NCBI GenBank assembly: GCA_015501055.1 | Contig: JADNYV010000133.1 | Span: forward strand, 38,904 to 102,903 | DNA length: 64,000 bases | DNA from: Mucidula mucida | Lineage: Eukaryota; Basidiomycota; Agaricomycetes; Agaricales; Physalacriaceae | Direction: 5' to 3' | In this document: positions 32,323 to 44,709 of the stretch, piece by piece | Layout of the letters: each line of letters begins with the position of its first letter | How positions within the stretch are numbered: position 1 is the first letter of the stretch | The notes under the pieces: generated by a model | The model's input: the letters and a program-made list of their open reading frames with translations, nothing else | What the model was told of the DNA's origin: nothing | Database searches by the model: none | Translations under genes and position numbers: made by a program

Positions 32323-32332
32323 ACTGACCGTT

Positions 32333-34287
32333 GAGTAAGGCTTAAGCTGTTTAAACTAGGCCCTAGGGTGGTAAAGATACCATTTTTCAACACTCGCTCC
32401 TGAGAGGGCCTGGTTTTTACCGGTATTAAACTTTTTTCATGGTGTCCATGTACTTCTTAAAGATTCGCCTTTCTACTATGATCCAACTATGATTAATATT
32501 CTCCGCTGTATCATGTTGTACGCCTGTGTGACACAAGTGCCGCCGCCGCAACCAGAAAGCAACCATTCAATTTCTGATGCGCGTTTCACGTTGATTTGTC
32601 CCTCTGCTAGTCATCTCCTTACCTGCGCGTCCGATCTTTAGTTCACTCCATTCTACATCTTCATTCCGATATTCCTTACGCATGTGTAACTTTAGTCTGC
32701 TTGGAGCAGATACTAGCCCTTCAAGTCAGGTGTAACTTGTAAGTAAGTAACGATCTTACCGATGGGAAAGGCTTTAGGTGTCAGTGCGTCAAAACCCGCC
32801 TTGTCCTACCGGACTCTAGATGAATCTTGAGGTTACGGGTAGTACGGGTGCTGGAGATTCTCCACACGGTTAGCACCCGAGAGTGACCAGTAGTACAGAT
32901 TCCTTCCCAATGCTTCGTAGATTCGAGGTCTACTCTAACCAACACTGTTGTAGTTGGAGGCTGATCTCTGACGCCGATGCGATATACACGGTAGGCCCGA
33001 GGAGGACAGATGACTAGGCCGCCCACACTCTTCGCGTAACTCTCAATGGAGGCCATCAAGGAACTGCTATAGAGGGCTTCTAACAAGAGACTTGATCATC
33101 ATGATGTACGCCCAAAAAGCTGGCATCGGGGATGATGAAATGAGATACAATTGAGGGGCTTGATGGTGCTAGCCCAGGTACAAGTTCGCGCGGTAAGTCC
33201 AGCGAAGAGTCTAGGTAACCTGTACTTGAAGCCTGAGGTCCTCCAAATTTGGATACGAAACAATTTCAAGTGTTAGAAGACATCGGAAAGACATACGTGG
33301 TTAGCGCTGATTCTACTAGTTCCCGAATCCCGATGAACACGGGTACAACTCGAAGACATCTTCAAAAATCAGAACATGGTGTTGAGCGACTCACAAAAAA
33401 TAGAGTGAATGTTCCCGTCATATCTTCTACGTCGTTCAAAATCTTTTGCGATGCGATGATTGATTGATGGTTGCCAACAAGGAAGCGAAGCGAGCCGTGG
33501 ACATCAGGAAGAGGATCCCAAGAGTAGACTTACGTCTTGATACCAGCACGTCAATAGCGCCACACGCGCACTGTAGAAGACCGAAAAGAACAGGAACAAG
33601 CAGAGTTGCAAGGGGGGAGTTTCTGAAAGGTACATTCCCGGCGTCTGCTTTGCCAATAACCATGGCAGTGACTGGAAGCACGACGTGGAACTGACTAGTG
33701 CGAGTACTGGGACGAAGGATACCCGCGTAAGAGTAAAGCTAACCTGAAGGGTATAACGCAAGACAGGACAGGCAGAATTTTTAGATGGGTGGCGTCTGTA
33801 TATGATGGCGGTTCCGACTGCGAGCCCCGATGACGACTGGTAGTAATACAAGCGCGGGAGAAGGACCCAGATTACTAGCTCCAAAAAAAATGGCGAGGCC
33901 TCGTGCACGATAGATTCTGTCTGACTAGTGGGGAAGAGGAGCAGCAGTCATGGACCTAGTGGTGACCGATTTAGTCGGCGCCGTTATCCCCACAGACAGT
34001 GTTCTTGTGGCGTATGAGACGCGTTGAGCAGGCGAATGGACGCGTCGAGGGCCTCGGAGGACCGGTCCGAGTGAAGATCCATTACATTTTGGCGTTGGGG
34101 ATGAATGTCATGTCCAATCGCGGGCGGCGTTGCAGTCTCGGGCGGGGCACGCTCGAAACGGAAATTACCTAACGCCTCTGTAACGCCGGTGCTTCGATCT
34201 GCGAGGCGTGGCCGTTATGCATTGATGGCCTGCTTCTCTTCTCTGTCGTCAAGCTTTCGTTCCTATCTTTTCACCTCCATCTTCTCT
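32333..34287. other. gene-poor region
   Basis: About 2 kb. A fragment near 32370 (aggccctagggtggtaaagatacc) resembles the MITE end. Minus-strand open frames at 33436-33908 are hydrophobic (LATLLVPVLFGLLQCACGA; LCLFLFFSVFYSARVALL), but they overlap in two frames and lack a start-to-stop model. No gene is claimed. Confidence 0.4.
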
Positions 34288-34294
34288 ATAAAAT
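34288..34294 (+). promoter_or_regulatory. TATA-like box of the P450 gene
   Basis: tataaaa about 45 bp before the P450 start codon, preceded by a pyrimidine-rich tract. Confidence 0.5.
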
Positions 34295-34338
34295 CCGCGT
34301 TTCTGTAGGCGACATCTCTCAACTCGCGTATTGTAGCG

Positions 34339-36206
34339 ATGTCCTCTCCTACCGCCCTCGCCGTCGGTGGCGTCCTACTCTTGTCGACCGTATTCCTCCT
34401 TGTTCATTTGACGCGGAAACGCGACTTGCCGCCTGGGCCAACGCCTATACCGCTCCTGGGAAACATCCCAGATCTCATGGCCGTTGCTGGTGCGAACGTG
34501 TATCAAGACGCTGATCCCTTACCCGGAACATCGCCGACACCCTTCAACGCTCGGTCGGGCTCCTCTAGCACGCCCATGCACGTACTAATCTCCCGCTGGG
34601 CTAAGACCTATGGCCCTGTCATCCACATACACGTCCTATCGCAGCCCCTGATATTCCTCTCCTCTCCCCAAGCCGTGTCGGATCTTCTAGACAAACGCGG
34701 CGCGATCTACAGCGATAAACCTCACATGATCATGGCCGGTGAGCTCTGTGGCTGCCAGAACATGGTTGCCTTCACTCCATATAGCGGACAATCTAAACGC
34801 CAGCGTCGCCTTCTCACTTCCGCCTTTGGCGTTCGAGCCATCCCAAAGTACGAACCGCTTATTCAACGCAGTACGCTGCAGTTCCTCCAGGAAATGCTGA
34901 GCGGTAGCATTGGATACGATCGCGTGAGGACACTCGCTCGGCGATATGCCGGTGGTTTAACGCTCGCGGTCGTGTACGGATACGAGCCCGTGCCTCTTGG
35001 ATTACAAGAAGGCGGGAAGGATCCAGACCCATTCATACGACTTGCTTCAGAATGTGTCGATATTCTTCAGAATGAGGTCGCGTCTGGGGGTGGTATTTGG
35101 GCGGTCGATGTGCTGCCTTGGTTACAGCACTTGCCGCTGGAGAGTATTCCTATCCTAAGCTACCTCCCGGGTCTGAGCTTCAAGCGGAAAGCAACGGTCT
35201 GGAAGGCCAAGATGGAGGAGTTTGTCGAGGGACCTTGGTCTTTTGTCAATACGGCAGTGGTAAGACTTATCGTTTTCAATTCTCCAGTTAGGCTGAGTCG
35301 ATCTGCAGAAATCTGGTAGTTTCTCACCTAGTTTCTGTTCACTTCTCCTCGAAGAACGGGAAAAGGATGCATACAAGAACGATGACACCTTTACGCACGA
35401 TCTCAAGTGGACCGCAAATAGCATGTATTCTGCGAGCGGCGATACCGTGAGTTCCTAGCAGCACGCAAAGCTAGGCGCTTACCATTTGCAGACAATCTCC
35501 CTCATGCTTTCTTTTCTCCTCGCCATCTCCATGCATCCCGAGTGCGTCGCGATTGCGCAAAAAGAGATTGACAGCGTGACGCGAGGCGCACGTCTTCCAA
35601 CTCTAGCCGATAAGGACCACCTGCCATACAGTAAGTTCACTAGCATGTCTTGACTAGCCTCGTTGGTGCTAAACCGATACTGCTGTAGTATCTGCCATAT
35701 TCACAGAGACCTTGCGCTGGAGCTGCCCGGTACCGCTCTGTCTGCCACATCGCCTGATGGAGGAGGATGTATATGAAGGAATGCGGATACCTCAAGGAAG
35801 CTTGGTGATAGGCAACATATGGGCAATTTTGCGTGATGAGACGATGTATCCGGATCCGCATGCGTTCAAGCCTGAGCGGTGGTTCACTGACAAGAAGGAA
35901 GAGGACGAAGACGAAAAGCGCCGGGACCCCCGGAGTTACGTGTTCGGCTTTGGAAGGAGGTAGGTGTAAAACTCTTCTTTTAGTGCTCATTCTGACCTGC
36001 GACTAAGGCGATGTCCTGGGGCGCTTTTGGTCGAATCCTCGGCGTGGCTGCTCATTGCGGGTACATTGGCTACCTTCAATATTAGTCGAGAAGGGAAGGA
36101 GGCCAAGTGGGAAGGAGGCGTGTTCAGGACGCCAGCGCCATTCGAGTTCTCTATGACCCCTCGTTCAGACGCGGCTGTTGGAATTGTCAGACAAGGTGTT
36201 TTATGA
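34339..36206 (+). CDS. cytochrome P450 monooxygenase, membrane-anchored
   Basis: ER-anchored haem-thiolate oxygenase. N-terminal anchor ALAVGGVLLLSTVFLLVHL is followed by the Pro hinge LPPGPTPIPLLGN. Introns 35260-35308, 35447-35491, 35631-35688 and 35960-36007 leave 555 codons. The I-helix region is MYSASGDTTISLMLSFLLA; the K-helix ExxR is in FTETLRWSCPVP; the PERW motif is HAFKPERWF; and the haem loop FGFGRRRCPGALLVE spans the last splice. The I-helix has ASGDT in place of the more usual AGxDT. Exon phases all agree. It resembles the large CYP families of wood and litter fungi; substrate unknown. Confidence 0.95.
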
Positions 36207-36581
36207 TATACGTGAGTCGCGACGATTTGTTTGAGCACTTTTTGGATTAGGAATCTTGACTCTGTGTTGCGCGCAACAACGCGGAGATGTATGTTAAAGT
36301 TATTCTGTAAATTAGCACCTTATTGTTCGGCTACTCACAAAACGGTGGTGTAATAAGCAAGGCATGGCGTGGTGAGCATTGAGCAAGCACGTTGGAGCGG
36401 CCGAGTAAGCCAGATTGACTCGTCATGTGATCCTGACACCATCTTCTCCTGATCTGCCGTGAGCGCATTATAAAGCAGGCAATCTCAGCCATCGATACTA
36501 TCTCGCCTTTCTACCATTACCAGTCACTTTGTGTCCACCACGGCCTCTTCATCCTCGCCCTCTAAAGACCAGCAATACCTG
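36207..36581. other. P450 3' flank and glutaredoxin promoter
   Basis: About 375 bp. It contains TATAAA at 36468-36473, some 110 bp before the glutaredoxin start. Nothing else is recognised. Confidence 0.45.
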
Positions 36582-37042
36582 ATGTCTGTCAAGGAATTCG
36601 TTGAGGTACCCACTATCTGCTTGCTCGTCGTGGCCGTCGACGTTGACGTGTCATTTAGGAAACCATCTCCTCGAACAAGATCACTGTGTTCTCCAAGACC
36701 CATTGCCCGTACTGCAGACGCGCAAAGGCGCTCTTCGCAGACAAGTACCCCGACGCTGACATCAAGATTGTCGAGTCCGTTGCTCGCCTTTGTCATCCAT
36801 TAACAACTCATGTCCTGCCCGGTAGAATTGATGAACGCGACGATACCAGTGCGATTCAGGACTACTTGCAGTCCAAGACGGGTCAGAGGACGGTGCCGAA
36901 TGTTTTTATTAGTGCGTACATGTGAAGCAGCTCAATTCATAAGCTGATATTCGTTACCGCAGACCAAGAGCACATTGGAGGATGCGACGCCACACTGCAG
37001 CTTGAAAGCCAGGGAAAGCTCTCGACGCTGATCAGCGCCTAG
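36582..37042 (+). CDS. glutaredoxin, dithiol CPYC type
   Basis: Glutathione-dependent thiol oxidoreductase. Three introns (36606-36658, 36775-36825, 36912-36962) give 101 codons, the normal size for a cytosolic form. Active site FSKTHCPYCRRAK; then KTGQRTVPNVFI with the cis-Pro (TVP) and QEHIGGCDATLQL with the GG glutathione-binding turn. I chose the ATG at 36582 (MSVKEFVE) because no ATG precedes it in frame. No targeting sequence. Confidence 0.95.
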
Positions 37043-37466
37043 ACGAAGATCCGTTGCCTGTACTATAACGTTTGCAAGAATCGAATCAAGATGTTGTATT
37101 ATCATTCGGCTCTACAGACCGTCTGTCGTCAGCGGATGCATGCGGCGATCAAGCCTATAAACACGACTCGGAATCTTTTTGGTAAAATTTCAAAAGGTCG
37201 CGTCCTGTCGCGTCCACACAGATATACCAGGAACACAAAGGCCCAGGCGGAAATATAGCACTGATATATTACTGTCGGCGGTCGCTGTGTCGCTGCTACG
37301 GGAACACCATCAGTGCCCTTATGATTTAAAAGCAAATGGTCGCGCCATCATTATTTTAACTCCGCGCACTCTCTTTCTTTCCGTCACTGACAGTGTGTTT
37401 GGTTGAAGGTAGGCGATGCGACTTGTAAGTGTTATCCTGCTGCTTATGATCTAACCAGTCTACAGC
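37043..37466. other. intergenic region with probable 5'UTR intron
   Basis: Just before the MYND gene start, gtaagtg...ctaacc...ctacag (about 37426-37465) has donor, branch-like and acceptor sites. It ends one base before the ATG, so an intron in the 5' leader is likely. Nothing else is recognised. Confidence 0.4.
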
Positions 37467-39128
37467 ATGCAAGCGCGAAAGGCTGCGCACGAAACTGTTC
37501 GGAAAGAGCTTACGATTGCACGCGCCAATGACACCATAGACACATGTACACCTGTAAACCTACCCGCCTTGCACTATCACTGCCTTTTGGACAGCTGTGG
37601 AGAAAGAGTGACTGAAGTGCGTATTCTGTCAAATTCCAGAACTTGATACCCACTCACCATCCGCAGGCTTTCCCATGCCCGGACTGTAAGGCCGTCGTCT
37701 ACTGCAGTGCCGCCTGCCTTGCGAAAGCGCAGGATGATGAGGTTATCGAGTGGAAAGGTGTAGTCCCGGGCCATAAGCAAGACTGCGCGCAGCTCAAAGT
37801 ACGCGACATTCCAGTACTGAACGATAATCGTAATCTCTGACGCGTCGATCTCCTCAGGACTTCATGAGCAGAGCCCCAGAGCTCGACGCGATCGCGGACC
37901 AGTTCCCCTGGACGCGCCGACGCGACGTGCGGGGTGAATTCCGGGAAACGATCGTGCTCGCTGAACGGGATCTTCTCGGCATCGGAAACGCCTTCGGTGT
38001 CTGGGGAGAGCACCCTGGGTCGAGGAACGACGATCTTGGTGATTCAGAGTGGCTTGAAGCGCGAACGGACGAGGAGTTGTGGTTGTTACCCGGGGATGAG
38101 ATCCCGCGGTGGGATTTCAAGAGTCATCAAGACGTATTACCGTCTTTTCCTCCTGCTTTTGAGGATGACTGGGTGGATTATTATCGGTGGAGGAAGCTCC
38201 CGATGTCGTCTCCTGCGGCGTTGAGGTTGCACTGGGCGTTGTCTGTGTTCAAGTGTCTGGAGGAACTCGGGCTTGTTTCCCGACAGGCCGTACAACATGA
38301 TGGGCCTCGTAAGGAATTGACGGTGTATTATTTGGGTGTCGAAGTACATATCCTGTCTCTGATTATTCGCACTATACTGATACATGTCCCAATTCACAGG
38401 ATGAAATCTACTTTCTCAACATGTAAGTTGTAATACACCCACGTCCTTTGGCTTTCTCTAACCTTGAATATTCTCAAGCTTCCGCGAACTAGCCCTCCTT
38501 CTTTCCAACACCGATCTGACACTCGTCTTGTACGGCACATCAGCGTTCGTCGCGATGCACTACCACCTCCCGCCCCCATCAGGCGAAGTCCTGTCCTACA
38601 CCGCACCCGGCGGAGGCTCAATACGCATCCTCCTAAGAGGCGAGCACATATTCAGCCCTTCTCTAGACCCCCACGACTACGACGACCACCCCGACGCCCT
38701 CATCGCGCTCAACGCCGGTCTCGCCGCTTACCCGACGTGGAGACAGGTGCTGGTGTACGCGATGAAGTTTAGCGTTCCGTTCGCGGTCACGGACTACCAG
38801 GAAAAGTCACTGAGTATGGCGCGCCAGGTGTGTCAATCGCTGTTGGCTTCGGCGCGAGGCGCCCCGATGCAGTCTGGGTACCTGCAGTGGTTTCATGTGG
38901 CCAAGTCGTACGAGCAGGAGTGGAAGGTCAACCCTTTCATGCGGCCTGGGAGGATGCCGGCTGCGGGGCACAACCTGCCTCAGGCGGAGAATGGCTTTAT
39001 TATGGTCGTCGTGCCGTTCACTGCTGATCTTGACTCGGCAAGTTATTCCTGTCTTGTCTCGTAAAACGTTGATAACCCCCATTTGACAGCCCACGTCCTT
39101 CTTGCTGGCAGATTACAGCAACAAGTAG
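37467..39128 (+). CDS. MYND zinc finger protein with MSS51-like C-terminal domain
   Basis: 462 codons after removing introns 37617-37666, 37799-37857, 38344-38399, 38423-38478 and 39038-39089. The finger has CLLDSC...CPDCKAVVYCSAACL...HKQDC. The long C-terminal half (NAGLAAYPTWRQVL, VPFAVTDYQEKSL, HNLPQAENGFIMVV) matches the domain shared with yeast Mss51, a mitochondrial COX1 translation factor, though many such fungal proteins are not mitochondrial. The last intron begins GCAAGT, not GT. Splicing it replaces ASYSCLVS-stop with PTSFLLADYSNK-stop. A 5'UTR intron probably precedes the ATG. Confidence 0.85.
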
Positions 39129-39357
39129 ACCGGCAGACGGTCTCAATGTAACTCATCGGTGTACTGGGATGTATGGCAGCTCATAGAGGTGAAATGCGGA
39201 ATTGTGTGTACTAGACAGGTTATAATAGATGTATGCAGCAGTTATTACGAAAAGGAAAACAACGAAAACATTGAAGAGAGAAAAAAGTGTCGTCAATAAG
39301 TATATCCACCCTGGTCGTTACAACAGGTCCCAAATAAATTCATCAAAAAGTCATAAA

Positions 39358-42300
39358 TCAAGTCCGTGCCTTTGAAGGAGAAAATAACAGCAATACTTTC
39401 TCCGCACCCTTTTTTAACCGCCGTCGTTCAGGACTCCGTACGCTCTCGTCGCGGTCGCTAGAATCCGACGAGGTGTCAACCACTTTGTGATTCTCTTCAT
39501 CCTCATCCTCATCCTCTTCCGTCAGAGTACTATCCGCCGTCGTCGCACTGCCACATGAAGGAGAGCTGGATATCGTCGGAGACGTGACTGTAGACGTCGA
39601 AGCGGACCGTGACCCTCTGGATGTCGCAGCCGACATCCGCCCCGCCTGCGCATCCAAAGAAAGCCGCCCCATATCCACCGACACCGGCCGCAGCTTTTTA
39701 TGCTTGCCCTCCTTCTCGTCGCTCGCCCTGGACCCCATCTTCAGATGCAAAAACTGCTTCGCACTAGAGTTCCGGCGAAATATCGGCCGTCCGCTAAGCC
39801 TGTGCGTACCAAAAGATGCTTCCGAGACTTTGGATGCTCGCCGGGAGTGCGGTGACTCTGCGACCTTGTCCTTTTTGAAGGCCAGGCGATAGCGATCGAC
39901 GACGCCTCTAGAGAAGAGCGTCGTCGCACCCCCATTCCTGTCGGATCCTACGCCAGGTTCAACGAGATCCCAGTCGTCTTCCTCATCCGCCTCGTCGAGT
40001 GACGGGCATTTCGCGGTAATGTCTGACAGCACAGACGACGGTTCGCGGCTGAATGAGGATGTGAATGTAGGTATGGGTACGTCCGCCTCTTCGCTCGAAA
40101 GCGCAACCGTTGTAGACGGGGGAGGTGGCTGCCAATCGGTGTCGGAGACCTGAATCGTCGGATGTGTTGGAGAAGGGTGTACCTCTGACGGCGACTCCTC
40201 GTGATATTCTCCACTGCGTCCGTCACCGCTCTGGCTGTAAACACTCATACTCCTCTCGTCGCTCTCCTCTCCGCCTTCATGGGTACCCTTATAGGAGTAT
40301 CCGTCAAAGAGGTCAACAGGCGAGGACTCAAGAACCATCTGTGGATGATCTGCCGAGAGCTTCGTTTGACTGGGACATGACATCGAAGAGTCTGTCTGTC
40401 CGTTCGTCGACTCCATATCAGCAAGGGCGTCCGGCATGGGGTCTAGGACAGGTTCCATGTCCAGGAACATAGCATCAAAATTCTGCGTGTCGCTGGCATT
40501 TGAGGGATCCGTGGGTGGTATATAGGGCGCTGAGAAAAAAGTTAGCAATCAGAAGAAGCGATCAACAAGGAGTATGACAAGCAGAACTCACGTATGTATC
40601 GCTTGTGATAGACGTGGGCCCAGTCTATCATAGAGAAGTAGGGATGTTGTTTAATCTGTGGTTCTGATAGCCGGAAGTGCGGATTACGATGAAGAAGCTG
40701 TGGAATGAAAGCTCAATGACGGATTCTCCACCGAAACCAAACGACTTACACCCCTCAAGAAACTCCTGGTATCCGCATCGATGGACTTGGACTCGGGGAA
40801 CTTGAGATCAGCTTCCAAGACGCGCTGATACATTTCCACCTGCGATGAAGCCCAGAACGGAGTCTACAGTCCGGTGTAAGAGTGAGATACTACAAGACAA
40901 AAGAAACTCACAATTCCGACGAGCATCTCGTAGAGCAACGTTCCCAAAGCCCACCAATCAACCTCATAGGAATAAGGCAAACCTTGAATAACCTCAGGCG
41001 CCAGATATTCCGCGGTCCCACAGAAAGTGCGCGTCTCGTCCCTTCTAATACCGCCATAGTCGAAACGCCACGGGTAGTCTCCAGGCCCAGGCAGTTGAGC
41101 ACCACACGCAGCACTATCCCATCTTCTTGTGCCCTTCGGTGTCGAAGGTGCCGTTATCACCAACCCAGCACTCTCTCTCACGCCCACAAACTCCTTTGAC
41201 AGACCGAAATCCGTCAGAACGATGTGCCCATTCGCAGCAATCAGGATATTCTCCGGCTTCAAATCCCGGTATATGATCCCTGAGCGATGCAGACCTTCCA
41301 CGCCCTCCACAATCTCTGCAGTGTAAAAGCGCGCCCTGTCGCGCCCTAACCGACCCCACCGCGAGAGCTGCGTAGCGAGGTCGCCGCCAGGATGAAAATC
41401 CTAGAATAGACAAATGTGAGCGAAAATATCCTCAATGTCGATTCTGAATTGCACGAACCAGGACCAGGAATAGGTTCTCTTTGTCATGAAAGCTCCACCA
41501 AAGCTTCACTATAAACGGATGACCGGCCTCTGCATTCGCACACCCAAGCCGCTTGAGGACTGCTTGCTCAGTAAGCGTATGCATAAGCTCCTGATGTGCG
41601 AGGACATGTCGTTTCATGATCGCCTTGAGCGCGTATAACTGAGAGTTGTCCTTCTTCCTGACTAGCAGTACCTTTCCCGCGCACCCTTTCCCAAGCACCC
41701 GCATCATATCGAAGTCTTCGATTCGGATCTCCGCACACTTTTTGAGTGGTTTGGGCCTAGGTTTCGAGTTGGAACATGGTGAAGAGGTTGATTCGGAAGA
41801 AGAGGAAGTCGAAGAAGACGACAATGACGAGGAATCCGGAAGTGTCGACTCGGAGTCCTGAGTCTGAGTATGAGCATGCGTCACCAACGACGTCGTAAAG
41901 CCCCGCGAAATCCCCGCACTCGCAGAGCGTGAACGATACGCTCTTGTGGGCACGGGTCGCTCCTGCCTTGTCTCAGGCTGCTTGTCGCCGCCGGTGGTCA
42001 CGCCGTTTTCACAGGGCTCCTTGGCGTCGGTTGATCTGAATTCAGAAGACGCGGACCCCTCTCTGTCCAGATCTGGCGTAGTCACTCCCATGTGAGCCAC
42101 AGCTAGGAGATCGGGCCTCACGCGCCTGTGAGGCCTTTCTGCACGGGTGCTCTGCAGGTCGTCTGTGCGCACACGCATGAAACGTCGGAATGCCGCACTA
42201 TGTCTGAGACTGGGAATGTTGGAGACGGTGGTGAGATATGCGGCGAGGGCTGTAGCCGTCGTAGTGGTGGTCGTAGCAGAACCAGTAGGACATGATCCGT

Positions 42301-42702
42301 TCAAGGCATAGAATGGATCGGGCTGTTCGGCTGCAGGTGTCGGCAGAGGAGATGCATTCGTTGAACCGCCACGTTTACGAGATAGACGAGCGAGAGCATT
42401 GAGAAATGTTGATTTGCGCTTTGTCGGGGCCATGAAGGAGGTGGTAATGGTGGGTAAGAGGGGGATGCTGAGGCCTGGCTGCGAGGCTCGGAGCTTGACA
42501 TCCAGCTGGACGATCGCCGTGGCCGTGCGTGTAAGTGTGATATTGTGGGTAGGCGCTGGAATGACGCATGAGCATGTCTAGGACGGACGAGGAAACTACG
42601 GATGAGCTCACTCTTGATGTAGATGCTGAATGAACGGGAGTCGTATGGCGCCTCAGCTACGCTGACACTCCATGGACCGTCTTGGGATACGCTGGAAGAC
42701 AT
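39358..42702 (-). CDS. AGC-family serine/threonine kinase with PX-like N-terminus and long acidic tail
   Basis: Five introns (40530-40591, 40698-40749, 40864-40911, 41401-41458, 42556-42611) leave 1022 codons. Residues ~22-70 (SFSIYIKTPTHNITLTRTA, then VQLDVKLRAS...PLLPT) resemble a PX lipid-binding domain. Ser/Thr-rich linker to ~265. Kinase: glycine loop LGKGCAGKVLLV (AG in place of FG), ATP Lys YALKAIMKR, catalytic IIYRDLKPENIL, DFGLSKEF, activation-loop RTFCGTAEYLAPEV, then VDWWALGTLLYEML. The insert between DFG and the activation loop (TPKGTRRWDSAACGAQLPG) is unusual. The C-terminal ~390 residues are Ser/Asp/Glu-rich and disordered. It is closest in flavour to Ypk/Sch9-type kinases, without a clear hydrophobic motif, so I leave the symbol blank. 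Confidence 0.9.
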
Positions 42703-44120
42703 GTCTATTACGGATGTAGAATGGACCGTAGTTGTAGCGAGTTATTAAAAGCGTCTTGACGGTCGTAAAGCCTATATCCAAAGCCGCTCATCCAGTGCAG
42801 AGGCCAGCAGTATCGACGGAGAAGTAGGAGACGAGGCAAGGCAGCACAGGATTGCTCGTCGTCGTTGGTGACAAGTCGGTATCAAGGACAGGAGACTGCC
42901 GTCTGCCTATAAATGCTTCGCTCATAGTGGTATGGGGAACACGGAGGCAAATGATGAATGTCACCTGCCATATCCGGCCATCTTCTCGGCCACTCCTGCT
43001 GCCTTCTTTGGCCCTCAATCTGTCCCAAATTGGCCACAACGTTGACACCAAACCATTTCGTATTCGAGTCTCGATGCCCCCCACAATAGGTCTCTGAGAT
43101 ACAGTCTTCAAATGCCGTTCTGGCTCTGCATTTTCCTACGGATCTCTCCATGCCACACACATGATAGGAAGACGTGGCCAAATCGAGCAATGATGTTCCA
43201 TGGAGCAGAAGAGGGCACGAAATGGACCCAATAGCGACGTTCTATAACGTTGTTGCATAACAAGGGTTCTTTCCCCTTGTCGTAGTGGCGCTTACTCTCT
43301 TATTCTACACCTTGGTCTCGACTTTCGTGTGGTACTACGGATGCATTCGGGACGTAAGTAATTTCGCCTAGACTTTGCGCTCGAGCACAGCTTCGCACTA
43401 GACGCATCCCTTCATGCCGTCAACTAGCGCTTCTCCTGTTCGTTATGATTTGACAGCATTTCGCCATGATCCACATCATTTAACCTCCATTCATGACCTC
43501 GACTGCGAGGAAGAAATCGTATGTCAGCGAAATGAAACCCAGCCACCAGAGAACGCACGCATGTCTTCTCAGTCGCCAATGATAGCCGCGAAGGTGTACA
43601 CTCACTCCTGTTCAGTACGATCGTCTGTATGATGCTCCAAGCTTCGAATAACACGCCGACTGTTATGATGCATGTTTTCCGGTATTCTTAGCGCGCTTAT
43701 CCTCTAAACTAGGTCACCGTAGCAGATCCACTTGGGGGCAGTCTGCGCCACCGTGTCTGAACATGAACTCTAACAGTCAGCCTATCTGCGCTCATAGTCC
43801 GCTCTGGTTCGGATTCCAGCAAATTCCGCTGTCAACAACTTACCTTGGGACACTGTCCACGAGACCGTTTGCCAACAGGTCCACCGAAACCAGGGAGTCG
43901 GCTCTCATTTGTCAATGCGCCATTTTACGTTGACCGTTCTCCTGAACGAAGAAGACCAAAATGCAGCGCGAATTTGGCGCGGATTGACTCATTCAGGCAT
44001 TTGTTGCCCGTCATCACCTGACACTCTGTTGCTGATTTGAGTTGTAGTACGTGGTCGGATATGTTTCGAATGTAAGAATACTGTGAATATGTTCATCTCC
44101 ATCCCGGTTGTAACGACGTT
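42703..44120. other. intergenic region
   Basis: About 1.4 kb upstream of the AGC kinase. No frame with family resemblance, no repeat found. The kinase promoter should be near 42710-42900. Confidence 0.45.
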
Positions 44121-44290
44121 CTGTATCAAATGAATCTCTGGCAAGTACGGGAAGGCCGGATAGACAAGCGCATACTTCGATGACATGGTGAGGTGGCCGA
44201 GCGGTCTAAGGCGCCAGACTAAGGATCACATTGAGTTTCAATGAGTACATCTGGTCCGAAAGGGCATGGGTTCGAATCCCATCCTCATCA
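44121..44290. repeat. inverted duplication arm 1 (tRNA-Leu plus 5' flank)
   Basis: About 66 bp of 5' flank (ctgtatcaaatgaatc...gcgcat) together with the tRNA-Leu gene recur in reverse at 47045-47214. Flanks differ by only a few bases. 3' flanks of the two genes are unrelated, so the copied unit ended at the tRNA. Confidence 0.85.
44187..44290 (+). tRNA. tRNA-Leu(AAG), intron-containing, copy 1
   Basis: Acceptor GGTGAGG pairs with CCTCATC (one G-U pair). D arm GGCCGAGCGGTCTAAGGC, anticodon arm CCAGA-CTAAGGa-TCTGG with AAG (codon CTT), long variable arm as in class II tRNA, T arm ATGGGTTCGAATCCCAT. A ~24-nt intron after base 37 contains a CATTGA/TCAATG hairpin. Confidence 0.96.
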
Positions 44291-44313
44291 CCCGAGGCAT
44301 CACTACGTCTCAT

Positions 44314-44462
44314 GTTTTTGCGCCACATGTTGTTTTGTAGTAAATTCATGGTGACGGCCCTTCCTACATCACAAGCCATCGCGTGTGTCATATTTTTGCG
44401 CCACATGTTCTTGTGTGTTTCCAGTAGTCAATCTATGGTGGCAGCCCTTCATACAACACAGA
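44314..44462. repeat. imperfect direct repeat downstream of tRNA-Leu copy 1
   Basis: Two ~70-bp units begin tttttgcgccacatgtt (about 44314 and 44395). Each continues through a less conserved stretch to atggtg(a/g)c(a/g)gcccttc(c/a)tac. Only two copies were seen. Confidence 0.6.
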
Positions 44463-44709
44463 GGCCGATGTATAATGATCCCCTTCCCAATAGCAGTCCG
44501 CATTCCCAGACGTGCAAGTTCAGAGGCTCGTTAACAGCACAAGCATGTTCATTGTCCAAAGTCCCAAGATCTCATAAATTATATACTGTAACGTTAATGG
44601 TAACTTGTAATGCATATACTGCCTAATATCTATACAAATGGTCATGGTCGATGTGGATATCAATAAAAAAAAGAGTAGTGGAAGAGATGAGATGAACACG
44701 GAAATGGCG

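Noticed and set aside
33436..33908. Hydrophobic minus-strand open frames
   Set aside because: Two overlapping frames compete and neither gives a start-to-stop membrane protein; could be chance.
44230..44626. Open frame across tRNA-Leu copy 1 and the downstream repeat
   Set aside because: It runs through the tRNA gene and a direct repeat; not protein-coding.
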